Shown: positions 21,541 to 32,619, counted from the first letter of the stretch. The stretch is 64,000 bases of DNA from Catonia carolina (GCA_035578175.1 JAQMRL010000001.1:432277545-432341544); one strand, 5' to 3'. The notes: generated from the letters alone by a model not told the origin. Made by a program: numbers and translations.

Positions 21541-24500
21541 CTGCTTGTTAGTTTACTAACAAGCAGTTTTTTAATGAGTTGGCTGAAACAAGGGATAAAG
21601 AGATAGGAAATATAAGGTTAGGTTTTATTGGTGAAACGCAACTGAAGAGGAGATCACAGGTTTTTAATTACAGTAACGGTAGGTTAGGTTTACATGATCT
21701 CAGGTTAGTAAATAGGCTGCGACCAGCTTCCATAATTGGAGTCAACACAGTTGTAGATAACCAAAACAATCAGGAAAATAATGCATCCCACTTCTCTATT
21801 TTACATCAAAATATTCAATATTTAAGTAATAAAATAGACAGGTTAGATATATTTTTAAGTTCTGAGAACCCAGATATGGTGGTATTTACTGAACACGGTT
21901 TAAAATGTAATGAGATGTCACTAATAAACTTTTCAGGGTTTTCTATTATTGCTTCATATTGTAGGAAAATGCACAAAAGTGGGGGGGTTTGTATTTTAGC
22001 TAATTCAAGTAAGAAACTTGACACTCGTAATTTACCTTATCTAGAACGGTTTTCTCGGGAAATGGTTATTGAAGTGGCTGGGGTAGAAGTTAGGTTAGAA
22101 AAGAGGGGAAAGATGGTTGTGGTGGGTGTCTATAGATCCCCTAATGGTGATTGGGGTCAGTTTTGTTCATCGTTCAGTGAACTACTGGAAGTTTTAACAG
22201 AACGATACATAAAAGTGGTAGTTTTGGGTGATTTTAATGTAAATCTTGCTGTTGAAAATAAAATGGCTGAAGAGTTTAGGGATATTGTGGAGATGAACAA
22301 TCTTGATATAAAAGTTAAAGGTTATACAAGAATTACTACTCACTCACAAACCATAATAGATAATATTTTAACAAATATGGAGAGTTGTCAGGTTAGGTTA
22401 AGGGGTTCAGAGCTCTCTGATCACGGCTACCAAGTATTAGAGATTCAGGATTTAGGTAGTCATGTCCCAAATCAAAAAAATATTAAAGAATTTAGGCAGG
22501 AAGACCAAGGGAATATTAATTGTTTGTTACATAGTTTAGCCAAAGAGGATTGGAAGACGGTTTTCAATTCATCTGAAATTAATCAAAAATATCATAATTT
22601 TATTGAGACATTAAAATTTCATTATAATAATAATTGTCCAATTAAAAAGAAAGATGTAAAAAATATTGTCAGTGAAACAGATGAGTGGGTCACAGGGGAA
22701 ATTTTGCAAATGAGGTCTGAAGTTAGAGATGCATACTCAGATTTTCTTTCACATAGGACTACCTTTAATGAACAAAGGTACAAAACTATTAAAAAACATT
22801 ATGCCAGAGAAGTCCAGAGAGCTAAATGTAAAAAAACTGCTGAAGTTCTTCATAATTCACCAAATCTAAACTCAGCAATATGGGAAATAATTAATAAGAA
22901 TCGAGGTGTAGTTAGCAACAAAAGTTTTACTGACATACCTAATATTGTTAACAAAAACAATGAACTTATAGAGAATGGTATAGAAATTTGTAATTATTTT
23001 AACAAATATTACCAGGAAGTAGCTTTAAAACTTAAACAACAGATTAGGGAAACAGTGGGATGTTATGATCCAAAAGGTAACAAGGTAGTTAATCAATTCT
23101 TATTTAGCCTAGTTTCAAGGGAGGAATTAGAATCAGTTATTGATAGTTTGAAAAGTAAGAAAACATGTGGGTTAGATGGGATTTCTAGTATAATAGTTAA
23201 AGAATGTAAACATCTTTTAATTACTCCTCTCCTTCATTTGATTAACTTCTCACTTGAAGCAGGTGTATTTCCAAACAAACTGAAGGAGGCAAAAATATTG
23301 CCTATATTTAAGAATGGAGATAGCCAGTTAGTTAAAAATTATAGACCCATAAGTATTTTAAACACAATCAGTAAAATTTTTGAAAAGGTAGTATTTATTA
23401 GGTTAATCAGTTTCTTGACTGAAAACCTAATCATCTCAGAGGATCAGCATGGTTTCCAAAAAGGTAGATCAACTAAAACTGCAATTGTTTCACTTGTGGA
23501 GCAAGTAGTTGATATATTGGACGCCGGGGAGAAAGCATTGGCAGTGTTTCTGGATCTGAGTAAAGCTTTCGATTGTGTTGATCATGAAATTTTATTGAAA
23601 ACACTAGAGTCATTAGGCGTTAGGGATGTAGAGTTGAAATGGTTTCAATCTTACCTTATTAATAGATTACAGTGTGTGGAGTTAACTAGGGTTGTTAGAG
23701 GGAAACTTACAAAAGTTGTATCTGGAAAGCTTGAAGTCAAAGCAGGCGTTCCACAGGGGTCAGTTTTAGGTCCAATTCTGTTTCTATTGTACATTAATAG
23801 GTTACCAGAAGTCATATCTAATGGCAGAGCTTTGTTGTTTGCTGATGATACTTCAGTAATCAGTAACAGTTCACTGGTAGATGCTCTTGAAGTAAATACA
23901 CATGTTAACATAGAGTCCGTAGTGCAGTTCTTGAATCAAATGTTATTAACAGTTAATGGGAAAAAGTGTCAGTACTTGCAGTTCAAAAATAAACATAACG
24001 TTAAAGAAAGTAGAGAAGTGGATGTATTTATTCATAATAATAGTTTAGAGCATGTAGAAACAGTGAAGTTCCTGGGCGTATCTCTAGATAGATCTTTGTC
24101 TTGGGACTTCTATATCAATCAAGTTTGTAGTAAAATATCATCTGGGGTATTTGCACTAAAACAAATCGCCAGATTAAATGATAAAAAATTACTAATGGCA
24201 GCTTATCATGGCCTCATTCTGTCTCATATCCGGTATGGTATTTTAGTATGGGGTAATTCTAGCATGGGTAATATGAATAGGGTTTTTAAAATTCAAAAGA
24301 AAGCTATTAGGTGTATGGTGGGAGCTAACCAGCTAACCTCATGCAGGCCACTATTTAAGGAGCTTAAATTGCTTACAGTTCCCTGTCTCTACATTTTTGA
24401 GGTGATTATGTATGTTAGGCAAAATAATTTTATGCAGAATTTCAATGTTCACAATCATAACACGAGAAACAGGAATGATTATTATGTGGCTAATCACTCC

Positions 24501-24780
24501 ACAAAATTGTTTGAACAAAAACCTACTTATGCAGGGAGAAAATTCCTAAATAAATTACCCCAATCTTTAAAGTGTTGTGAGAATTTAAATTCCTTTAAAA
24601 AAAATTTAAAAATTTACTTGATCGGTGAAACTTTTTATAGCGTACAAGAATTTCTTTCTTGATAGTAGTGATACATAGTGTGTTTCTTATATGTATTTCA
24701 GGTGTTACATCTGACGACATGTCCTATACTCCTCCTGGAGTCTCCAGGGCGCAATAAAAAAAAAAAAAAAAAAAAAAAAA
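21541..24780 (+). mobile_element. Non-LTR retrotransposon with intact EN-RT
   Basis: It carries one long ORF (21552-24662), a short 3' UTR ending in a near-palindrome CCTGGAGTCTCCAGG and a poly(A) tract at about 24755-24780. The left boundary is uncertain; a perfect hairpin (21541-21566) precedes the ORF. No ORF1 with zinc knuckles is seen, so the copy is 5'-truncated or of a type without one. A truncated sister lies at 19227. No target duplication was fixed. It lies in the sense opposite to ZNF593. Confidence 0.88.
21552..24662 (+). CDS. LINE endonuclease-reverse transcriptase
   Basis: About 1035 codons are open. The N-terminal third is an APE-type endonuclease (LHQNIQYLSNKIDRL, GDFNVNL, DNILTN, SDHGYQVLEI), which nicks target DNA. 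The middle is a reverse transcriptase: YRPISILNTISKIFEKV, DQHGFQKGRSTKTAI, VFLDLSKAFDCVDHEILLK, AGVPQGSVLGPILFL and the catalytic LFADDTSVI. All three catalytic aspartates are visible. The C-terminus has an IRYGILVWGNSS block common in Jockey/CR1-like LINEs. The start is unclear: no ATG lies near the beginning of the frame (the first codons follow a stop at 21549; TTG at 21579 is not a normal start). The element could be active only if translated from a longer or non-ATG start. Clade not assigned. Confidence 0.9.
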   Translation, partial: FTNKQFFNELAETRDKEIGNIRLGFIGETQLKRRSQVFNYSNGRLGLHDLRLVNRLRPASIIGVNTVVDNQNNQENNASHFSILHQNIQYLSNKIDRLDIFLSSENPDMVVFTEHGLKCNEMSLINFSGFSIIASYCRKMHKSGGVCILANSSKKLDTRNLPYLERFSREMVIEVAGVEVRLEKRGKMVVVGVYRSPNGDWGQFCSSFSELLEVLTERYIKVVVLGDFNVNLAVENKMAEEFRDIVEMNNLDIKVKGYTRITTHSQTIIDNILTNMESCQVRLRGSELSDHGYQVLEIQDLGSHVPNQKNIKEFRQEDQGNINCLLHSLAKEDWKTVFNSSEINQKYHNFIETLKFHYNNNCPIKKKDVKNIVSETDEWVTGEILQMRSEVRDAYSDFLSHRTTFNEQRYKTIKKHYAREVQRAKCKKTAEVLHNSPNLNSAIWEIINKNRGVVSNKSFTDIPNIVNKNNELIENGIEICNYFNKYYQEVALKLKQQIRETVGCYDPKGNKVVNQFLFSLVSREELESVIDSLKSKKTCGLDGISSIIVKECKHLLITPLLHLINFSLEAGVFPNKLKEAKILPIFKNGDSQLVKNYRPISILNTISKIFEKVVFIRLISFLTENLIISEDQHGFQKGRSTKTAIVSLVEQVVDILDAGEKALAVFLDLSKAFDCVDHEILLKTLESLGVRDVELKWFQSYLINRLQCVELTRVVRGKLTKVVSGKLEVKAGVPQGSVLGPILFLLYINRLPEVISNGRALLFADDTSVISNSSLVDALEVNTHVNIESVVQFLNQMLLTVNGKKCQYLQFKNKHNVKESREVDVFIHNNSLEHVETVKFLGVSLDRSLSWDFYINQVCSKISSGVFALKQIARLNDKKLLMAAYHGLILSHIRYGILVWGNSSMGNMNRVFKIQKKAIRCMVGANQLTSCRPLFKELKLLTVPCLYIFEVIMYVRQNNFMQNFNVHNHNTRNRNDYYVANHSTKLFEQKPTYAGRKFLNKLPQSLKCCENLNSFKKNLKIYLIGETFYSVQEFLS

Positions 24781-24862
24781 CTGCATGGATAAACGCCTGC
24801 TCACAACAAAGAGTGAAATTATTCTGAATACTGTACTCTGAGTAATAACTTATTGAATAGCT

Positions 24863-25191
24863 TTTTTTTTTGTAATCCCTAATTTGTGTACGTTGCAATC
24901 TGTTCAATTTAGAACAATAAGCAACCCCATGATCCAATGAGATGAGGATGATGTGTATGACGTGTAAATGAGGTGTAGTCTTGTACAGACTCAGGTCGAC
25001 CATTCCTGAGAGAGTATGGTTAATTGAACCCCAACCATCAAAGTACACCAGTAACCACTGTCTAGCATCAAACCTGTATAAAAGTAACTACCTTTACTAG
25101 GATTTGAACCAGGAACCTTCGTCTCCGAAAATCAGCTGTTAAACAGCTGATTTTGGCGACGACTTTACCTCTAGACCAACCCGGTGGGTTA
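24863..25191 (-). repeat. Family E SINE with 11-bp TSD
   Basis: Reverse copy from a T-run at 24863 to the head at ACCCACCGGG. ATTGAATAGCT at 24852-24862 and 25192-25202 flanks it exactly. The head keeps a near-perfect palindrome AAAATCAGCTG/CAGCTGATTTT. Confidence 0.92.
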
Positions 25192-25357
25192 ATTGAATAG
25201 CTAAGATACTAATTTTGTAGTATCAATACTATTTCAAAATTTGAGACTAGATTCCTAACTCATGATTAGATGAAGATTAGAATTTCTATAATCAGATAAT
25301 TATGGTTAGGCTATACTTACAAAATAGTAGATAGTAAATATTTGAACTGATACTTAC

Positions 25358-25458
25358 GCACAGTGAAGACAATAAAACTGTGCATTACCAGGCTTATCAA
25401 CATCTACTTCCTGTTTAAGCAGTTTAACTGCATTTTCTTCTTTCATATCATTGTCAAT
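25358..25458 (-). CDS. ZNF593/Bud20-like zinc finger protein, exon 2
   Basis: 101 nt encode [20 protein letters not shown], then [14 protein letters not shown], with the last Ala codon split. CLHC supplies Cys62 and Cys65 of the zinc finger, matching the CLxCARYFI motif of ZNF593. The donor is GTAAGT and the acceptor AG at 25459-25460. The phase fits exon 1 (ends on a whole codon) and exon 3. Confidence 0.93.
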
Positions 25459-25962
25459 CTGGAACAATATTATGAAACTTATAGGCAAATTATACAACAC
25501 ACTTCCTACTAAACACCACTTTAAGATTTCAAAAAAGTAATTTTACTTTTTTTTTACATGCAAACCATTTTTCACAGTTCATACTTAGAAAAATATAAAA
25601 TTCTGTCATATATTTTATGCTCGTGTAAATTATATATTTAAATTAGGCACAAAAATACAATTCCAGAACCCGTGGATTCAAAACTTGTGATTTTTTTAGA
25701 TGTTCTTAGCGTTCAAGAAAATGATGTTACAAATTTGTTATTCAGGAGAAGTAATTATAACAAATAGTTTTCAATTTTCTGAAAAATGGTTGTAATGATT
25801 GTTTTTAACCTTTCATGTATGACCATTTCATGGCAAGTAGGTGAATTGGAGGTTCTACATTCTGAACAAATTTGGTTTTTAATTTGTAACCTAATGTGCA
25901 TTTCAAAACAAATGTGTGGATTACATAAATAATTATTATTTTTACTAGGTAACTGAATCTTA

Positions 25963-27265
25963 ACGGATGTTTTCTTTAGAGGTATAGAACTTTAAGTTGG
26001 CAGTACTGATTTCCATGGCGGCCATTTTGAAAATTGTTTTGTAATTTATGTTCAGTTTGGTTTGCCATTTTATAATAAATAGACTGACGCCTGAACAACG
26101 CTTGCAAATTGTGCAGATTTATTTTGAAAATCATGGTTTGGTTCGTGAAATTTATCGCACACTACGTCCGTTTTATGATCGACATAATCGTCCATCAGAG
26201 CAAATAATTCGCTCAACAATGAAACGTTTTCGGTCAACATTTACTCTGAATGACAGCACACATCCTTTGAGACGTCATACAGTGCGTAAAGAAGAAGCTA
26301 TTGCTGCTGTAGAGCGTAGCATTGAGGAAGACCCAAATGAGTCCATCCGTCATCTTCCACAACAATTGGAGCTGTGTCCATCAACTTTATGGAAGATTTT
26401 GCAGACTGATCTTAATTTGCGTGCTTACAAAATCCAACTCGTTCAGGAATTAAAGCCGAACGACCACCTGGCACGGCGTGCCAGGTGTTCCCAGAATGGG
26501 CTCAGAACATGATTGCTGTTGATCCTGATTTTCACATGAAAATTTTGTTCAGCGATGAAGCCCATTTTTGGTTGAATGGCTACGTAAATAAACAAAACTG
26601 CCGCATTTGGAGTGAATGTAATCCTCGATATATTGCTGAGAAGCCTTTACATCCAGAAAAAGTGACTATTTGGTGTGCTTTATGGGCTGGTGGAGTCATT
26701 GGTCCTTACTTCTTCAAAAATGATGCCGGGCAGAATGTTACAGTCAATGGTGACCGCTACAGAGCCATGATCAATGACTTTTTTGTTCCTGAATTGAATC
26801 GCCTTAATGTTGGAGAGCTGTGGTTTCAACAAGATGATGCAACATGTCACACAGCGCGTGCCACAATCGATTTACTGAAGGAAACGTTTGGTGAACGCAT
26901 AATTTCTGGACCTGTAAATTGGCCTCCAAGGTCGTGCGATCTAACACCGCTAGACTATTTTCTGTGGGGGTATGTGAAATCGCTAGTCTATGCCAACAAG
27001 CCACAGACAATTGACGACTTGGAAGGCTACATTCGCCGCGTTATTACCAATACACGGCCCCAAATGCTGCAAAAAGTGGTCACAAATTGGACGTCTTGAT
27101 TGGACCACGTCCGAGCCAGCCGCGGCGGCCACATGCCGGAAATTATTTTTAAATAAAAATGGCAAATAATTATCTTTAAAATAAAACCAATTCCACGTCA
27201 ATTGTTCAATTATTCTGTGTTTTATTTCATTTTAAAGTTCTATACCTCTAAAAAAAAACACCCTT
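25963..27265 (+). mobile_element. Mariner-like transposon (1.3 kb) with TIRs
   Basis: TA dinucleotides flank the element (25961-25962, 27266-27267). The inverted ends share TTTAGAGGTATAGAACTTTA within about 33 bp; the outer 16 bp differ slightly in T-run length and at a few bases. It contains a broken transposase. It lies in ZNF593 intron 1. Confidence 0.88.
26048..27099 (+). pseudogene. Mariner-family transposase, one frameshift
   Basis: The first part (26048-26512) holds helix-turn-helix DNA-binding sequence (RLTPEQRLQIVQIYFENHG, SIRHLPQQLELCPSTLWKIL). The second part (26485-27099) holds the catalytic core: FSDEAHFWLNG, WFQQDDATCHTA and WPPRSCDLTPLDYFLWG. The spacing of the last two aspartates is 34 residues, DD34D, as in mariner. 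The two parts are in different frames and must join near 26485-26505, at VFPEWAQNM. One indel explains the break, so this copy is probably inactive but recent. Confidence 0.88.
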
Positions 27266-28106
27266 TATTACCATAATAAATATTAACAATAGTCATTTTT
27301 GTTCATAGACATAATTACATCACTTCCAACCGAACACACCCAAATATATATCATCCATTAATAAATAAGTAAATTTAACGCACAAAAACCCTGAATCGAT
27401 ACCAAAGGGTATATCCAGGCTTCTTCAGCTAAGGCACAAATACCTTGGATGTTAAATTACTTGATGTACAATCTGTAACAATAGCCAGTCATTCACGATA
27501 GCTTTCATGAACATGCATGAATGTAGTGGAGTTGCCAGATTACTTTTTCATCTTCACAAACAAAACTTACTTATCTATACATAATGTTTCAACTGGCCAT
27601 AGTGTAGTGGTCAGCACAAGCTAAGACTTATGTAGACACAATAACTCAAAACAATTTCCTGGCTTAATAACATCTTCCAATTACTTCCTAACATTTTGAA
27701 AGCACTGTAATATAGCCCTCTACTATAATGTAACAAGAAAAACCCTCCGTATTTTTAAGGCGTCTTGCTAAACAAGCTAAAATAATAATAAGATTCAGAT
27801 ACACATATAATGAAAATCGGTTTAATATCATTTCAGTTAACTCTTGCGAAAAAACTACTTAAATTTCTCAAACCACATGTTAAATTGAGGTTATGAAAAA
27901 ATTCTTTAAAACATTTAAAGGATCGAGTACTTTTGCACAATTCTGAATGTTACAAAATACAAAATTAGTTTTTAAAAATTCATTATCAACAGCAATTTAT
28001 TTGTTAAAGAGCCAGCATATTCAATAACAGGCTATAACAGCCACGAGTTGACCTGCTGTTATACCAAGAACGTAATAAGCATGAGATAATTCAAGGCGTA
28101 TATTAC

Positions 28107-28202
28107 CTCATCTAGATCTTTAGTTCGCCTTTTAGTCCTCCACCTTTTTTTCAAATGAGTGTCACCAAAATGGTACTTTTTCCTTTTGGTAGGTCCAGGC
28201 AT
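28107..28202 (-). CDS. ZNF593/Bud20-like zinc finger protein, exon 1
   Basis: Thirty-two codons from ATG at 28202: MPGPTKRKKYHFGDTHLKKR, then WRTKRRTKDLDE, ending on a whole codon before the donor GTAATA. A basic start followed by KxRRTKDLDEI is typical of ZNF593/Bud20 N-termini, which carry nuclear localisation signals. Joined to the other exons it gives 143 residues. The intron to exon 2 is 2.6 kb and carries the mariner-like element. Confidence 0.92.
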
Positions 28203-28932
28203 ATCAAATCTTCACATACCCCGGAAAAAACAATGGGATTTAAAAACCCAGAAATCTGGCAGAAGAAAACTACTGCTTACAGTAGTTTTAATTGTTTTCA
28301 CACACAGCGCTGCTTTCGATAGTTTTGATCAGAGGGTTTAAGTTGTGATCGCTAGATGGCATTCATGTCTGTAACAGCAGTTCCAGTGGCCGCATATTCT
28401 CAGTTTGTTGCAGGATATTGAGCTATCTCACTCACTCCCCCACCATCCAACAACCACTAAATCATCTTTCTCACTCTTTCTCTACCTGTCCGCGCGTTGC
28501 GTGTGCACACGCATATGGAAATGCGTTGAGTGTGGTGTGCTTTTTACCACTGTATTATTTTGTGTAGCAAGAATTTTTTATAAAGCCCATAAGGGCAATT
28601 CACAGCCTGTACGAGAACCGGGCTTCTTGCAAGCATTAAGGTCGGTTCATATCATCATGGACCAGTCGTTTCCTACAATACAAATATTTTTTCATGCTTT
28701 GTAAATGAGAGCATCATATCAAGCGTAGCGTATGTATACGTTACGATGCGGCACGGTCCGTCTCCGTACGGGATTGTCGGCAACAATATTTGCCAGAAGT
28801 TGAACGTGTCGGAACGCATTGCTACCCATACAGCACGCTCAGTATGAAAACCTAATTTATATTATTACTGTATCTTTGGAATGAGCTATCGTACAGGTTC
28901 AAACTTTTCTTCGTCGTCCATAAGCTCTTTAA
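28203..28932 (-). promoter_or_regulatory. Likely ZNF593-like 5' UTR and promoter region
   Basis: Sequence upstream of the ATG. It holds a 10-bp perfect hairpin (AAAACTACTG, loop CTTA, CAGTAGTTTT at 28266-28289) and a more GC-rich part at 28480-28545. No TATA box was seen. An ATG-initiated 99-codon ORF on the + strand here shows no family features. Confidence 0.4.
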
Positions 28933-29324
28933 CTGCCCTTAACAGACAGGTGGAGTGTCAATTTATTTACACTCAATCTGTCCGTTGCAGGGCTAAAATA
29001 AATAGTTCTGTTTCTTATCACATGGTCAGCCAATTAAATGACTGAATCATTTAAGAACAGAAGAGGTAGAGGTGTAAAAGACACTAATTAGAGTTATCTC
29101 GTCTGAAAGTAATGAATTTCATTATACAGCCAGACCCTGTGGTGAATGAAGTGAAAGTGTCATTTGCAGAGTGGAAAATATATGCTTTTCAGAGGGCCCG
29201 GCATGCTGATAAGTGTACTTTTCCACTCATTGAGGTAGGCAATGGTAAACCACCTCACTCCTCGATTTACTTAATAAAACCTCTACAGGTTCAAACCAGC
29301 CTACAGGCTGATGACCTAAACAAC
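28933..29324 (+). repeat. Family F retroposon, full length with TSD
   Basis: 392 bp, flanked by AAGCTCTTTAA at 28922-28932 and 29325-29335. It begins CTGCCCTTAACAGACAGG and ends GATGACCTAAACAAC. A B-box-like GGTTCAAACC lies near the 3' end. The 75-codon ORF starting MNFIIQPDPV recurs in several copies but is just family sequence. Confidence 0.9.
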
Positions 29325-29335
29325 AAGCTCTTTAA

Positions 29336-30854
29336 ATAGAGTCCAGTATTCTCCCTCAATCTTCCTAGTTTTGAGCATTTTATGTACGGAAAATCTCTTA
29401 CATTTACGTTGATTGTTTTCTACGAAATCTTCTAATAAAATTGATACCACACGAATCTTCAGTAATTAGTAAAAATTTACGGACTTTAATTTAGTTCTGT
29501 TTTTCTTACACTCAAACAAAAACTCAAGAATAGTTTCTCAGATTATTGAGAGGCTAAACTCCTTGAATGTTCTTCCTAATTTTCAATTAAAAATTACAGA
29601 AAATTTTATACAACTCCATTAAAAAAAAACACCAATGTCAATATTGAGACTTTTTATTAAGTATAATATTTTTATTTTATTTTATAATATAGCCCAGATT
29701 AATAAAAGTTAAAAGACAATTCCTATCCATCATTTTGGTATAAAGATTCATATTTTTATAAAAAAAATTTATAACTAAAAAATTTGTCAAAAAATAGCTA
29801 TAATTAATTATAAACAAAAATAACAACTTTTTGTATGAAAAAATGTATGTACTGTATTATTCTATCAAATTGTAATAAAAAATTGTGTGCAGGTTTAGAT
29901 TATTACTGCATAATGGAAGTACAGATCAAATTTTAACTTGTTCAAAGTCCACCTAGTCAAAAACAATAATTTAATAAATGATAAAATAAATCTCAGGGCC
30001 ATGACCTATGTTTTCTGCATTAAAACAATTTTTTATTACATAATGTTTGTTTAATTTTTAGTGTTTCTTATTCTATAAAAAATGGTACTTTTGAGATTAA
30101 TTTCATTATTATCTTATTAAAGTGGGTGTGTTCAATTATAATTGATGCTTCATTTATCTTTGTATTTCATTTACATACATTTGCCTACTTAATGTAAATA
30201 TTTATTTAATGAAAATAGAAAATATTTCAAATACAAATCACTAAGAGTTACAAGGTACAACAAACTTCCCTAAAATCTTGTACTAAATATTAATTATATT
30301 TTATAATTTGACTTGTAAAATTTTTAGTCAAATGTAAACATAAAACTTATAATAAGTTTTCCAAGCATCCATCAATGAAAAAATTAGTTGGTTGTCCATA
30401 CTTATAAGAAAATATAGAACTATTAAACTATTAAAAGATTTTAATGGAACTATAAGCCCTGTCAAAATTGAAACTGTAGTCCAACTGACAAAGAGACGGA
30501 CTATCACTAATTCTTTTCAATTATAATTCCTTTAAAAAAGTGGTAAGAGAACGGAATAGAATATCATAAAAATTAAAATATTCACAAAAATACAAAGATA
30601 GAACCTACAATCAAATCTGTTAGCATACGTGTACAGATGATATTGCCAGATTTACAAAAACATTTAAGGGAGGCCAAAACTACATTTCATAAACTGGAAG
30701 AGTGCACAAAAATAGAATCGCAAATCTAACAAAACAGGATAATTATTGAATAGAAAAAACAGTAAAAAATTAAGCATTAAAATCTCAGAAATAAAGAGTA
30801 CTACAAATTAGATAAGTTATTTAGTACAAATTACAACACCAAGTAAATATACTA
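29336..30854. other. AT-rich intergenic DNA
   Basis: No gene, tRNA or recognised repeat seen. Long A- and T-rich runs. Confidence 0.6.
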
Positions 30855-31195
30855 CAGTCCAGCCTTTCTTAGTTTACTCCTAATGTAAACAAATAATGAC
30901 GTCACTGAGCATGCGCATTATGTAAAAATGAATACACGCTGATTAAAAAGTAACAACAAAATATTTTCTAAAAGTATTTAAATACAGAATACTTTTAAAA
31001 GTATTTTTATAAATGAAATTGTTAGGCCTATATCATATTATGACTGATGTTTTAAGTACTTTAAGTACTTATAATTTAAAACATAGTTAACTTAATAGGA
31101 ATACGTCATCCATAAAGTTGTGACTCTAGCGTGCACCCTGTAGTAGCTGGCTTTGGTTTGTTTACAGTAGGAGCAAACTAAGGATGGCTGAACTG
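30855..31195. mobile_element. TA-flanked MITE with CAGT ends, copy 1
   Basis: TA at 30853-30854 and 31196-31197. The ends are inverted: CAGTCCAGCC and (reversed) CAGTTCAGCC, continuing through CTTAGTTTxCTCCTA and TGTAAACAAA for about 40 bp. The CAGT terminus and TA target are Tc1/mariner traits. A second copy in the opposite sense is at 41474-41787. Confidence 0.85.
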
Positions 31196-31593
31196 TAGAG
31201 AAACTAGGTACGATAATCAGATTTCAACTAATGGAAATTGCATAAACATCTTATAAAAGATATTTACAACTAAAACTTCAAAATTAATGTATAAAAAACT
31301 ATAGATCTCCCAGAGCCCTTTATGGTGCGAATGTCTGTTTATATTTTCAGAGAAAGAAGTAAATAAAGGAATACAGAAAATTTTAAGAAAAACACATAGA
31401 CCGAAGTATGAAGATGGAGCGTATAAATTAAAAAAAATCAAAAGATATTTATAAATATTTTGAAAAAATTGAAAATACAAATCATCAAAATTATCAGGAA
31501 AAGGAGATAAAATTTTATAGACTTTTGCTTTAGAATGAATCGAAACAGATTAATAAATAATAAGTCCTTTTTTTAGTTTATTTATTAAAGTTG

Positions 31594-31722
31594 CAAACAG
31601 CTCAGTTATTAGCGACTACGGTGATTTATGTAATGGTAGTAATTTTCAAATCCTAGCCGGAATCAAACCTGGAACCTCTGCATTGTAGGCTGGCGTGCTA
31701 CCACTATGCTATAGAAGTGGCT
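31594..31722 (-). repeat. Family D tRNA-SINE, reverse copy
   Basis: Reversed, it reads ATAGCATAGTGGTAGCACGC, then a B box in GGTTCCAGGTTTGATTCCGG, then a tail with TAGTCGCTAATAACTGAG. Acceptor-stem pairing is poor, so this is not a functional tRNA. Confidence 0.75.
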
Positions 31723-32202
31723 GAAAAAAGTATATAATTTTTATGAAAATGGAATAAAAAATTTATTGATTTAATGAAATTGAAAGGAATTTTTAGTGAT
31801 TAAATATTTCAAAAGAGCTGACAAGAGACAATTCTAATTTTATAAATAAAAACATTGATGAGTAGATTTTCGGAGAAAAAACATAATTATGAATCCCAAA
31901 AATAGATAAGAGGAAGACAGGCAGAACAGAGTGAAAGAATGAAAGAGTTTTGAAAAAGAAAGAAAACTAAATGAATAGTAAACAATCATGATCCTTAGTG
32001 ATCAGAATATACAAAAAACGAGGCTGATTCAATTATTACATAGCTTAGTGGAACTTAATGTAAAATTTTTAGAATGTTAAAATTTTTTTTAATAAATTAA
32101 CTGTTATTGTCATGTAAAATTATTTTTTCATTTTTGTTATTTATTTACATTCAACTTTTTTGCAATAATTACTGCTAATGCAGAAGGCACGTAAAATTAA
32201 GG
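31723..32202. other. AT-rich intergenic DNA
   Basis: No feature recognised. Confidence 0.6.
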
Positions 32203-32215
32203 TACTTATATAAAT

Positions 32216-32543
32216 TTTTTTTTGTAATTTTTAATGTATGTACGTTGCAATCTGTTCAATTCAGAACAATAAGCAACCTTGTGGCCCAATGAGATGAGGA
32301 TGATGTGTATGAAGTGTAAATGAGGTGTAGTCTTGTACAGACTCAGGTCGACCATTCCTGAGAGAGTATGGTTAATTGAACCCCAACCATCAAAGTACAC
32401 TGGTAGCCACTGTCTAGCATTCAAATCCGTATAAAAGTATCTACCTTGACTAGGATTTGAACCAGGAATCTTCATCTCCGAAAATCAGCTGTTAAACAGC
32501 TGATTTTGGTGACGACTTTTACCTCTAGACCAACCCGGTGGGT
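32216..32543 (-). repeat. Family E SINE with 13-bp TSD
   Basis: TACTTATATAAAT flanks it at 32203-32215 and 32544-32556. The reverse copy has an intact head palindrome and B box (GGTTCAAATCC reversed). The perfect TSD indicates a recent insertion. Confidence 0.93.
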
Positions 32544-32619
32544 TACTTATATAAATGATTTTTTTTATCAAACATCCAATGCAGGATTATTAATAACCGT
32601 ATTATTTAAAATTTTAAAT

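Larger units (their letters stand above)
14452..25357 (-). other. ZNF593-like intron 2 (10.9 kb), filled with repeats
   Basis: The donor is GTAAGT at 25357 and the acceptor CAG ends at 14452. It holds a slimp-derived fragment, two LINE copies of one family, an I-type LINE tail, family A and E SINEs, a family H copy and a TIR MITE. Stretches at 17571-17937, 18645-19226 and 19970-20770 show no recognisable gene or repeat. Confidence 0.85.

Noticed and set aside
26804..27201. Reverse-strand ORFs under the mariner transposase
   Set aside because: Shadows of the transposase frame.
29112..29339. ORF starting MNFIIQPDPV, also at 39741 and 63207
   Set aside because: It recurs because family F is repeated; copies carry frame changes and no protein family is recognised.
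32206..32475. 89-codon - strand ORF, also seen at 24698-25048 and 20894-21160
   Set aside because: It is the body of family E SINEs.
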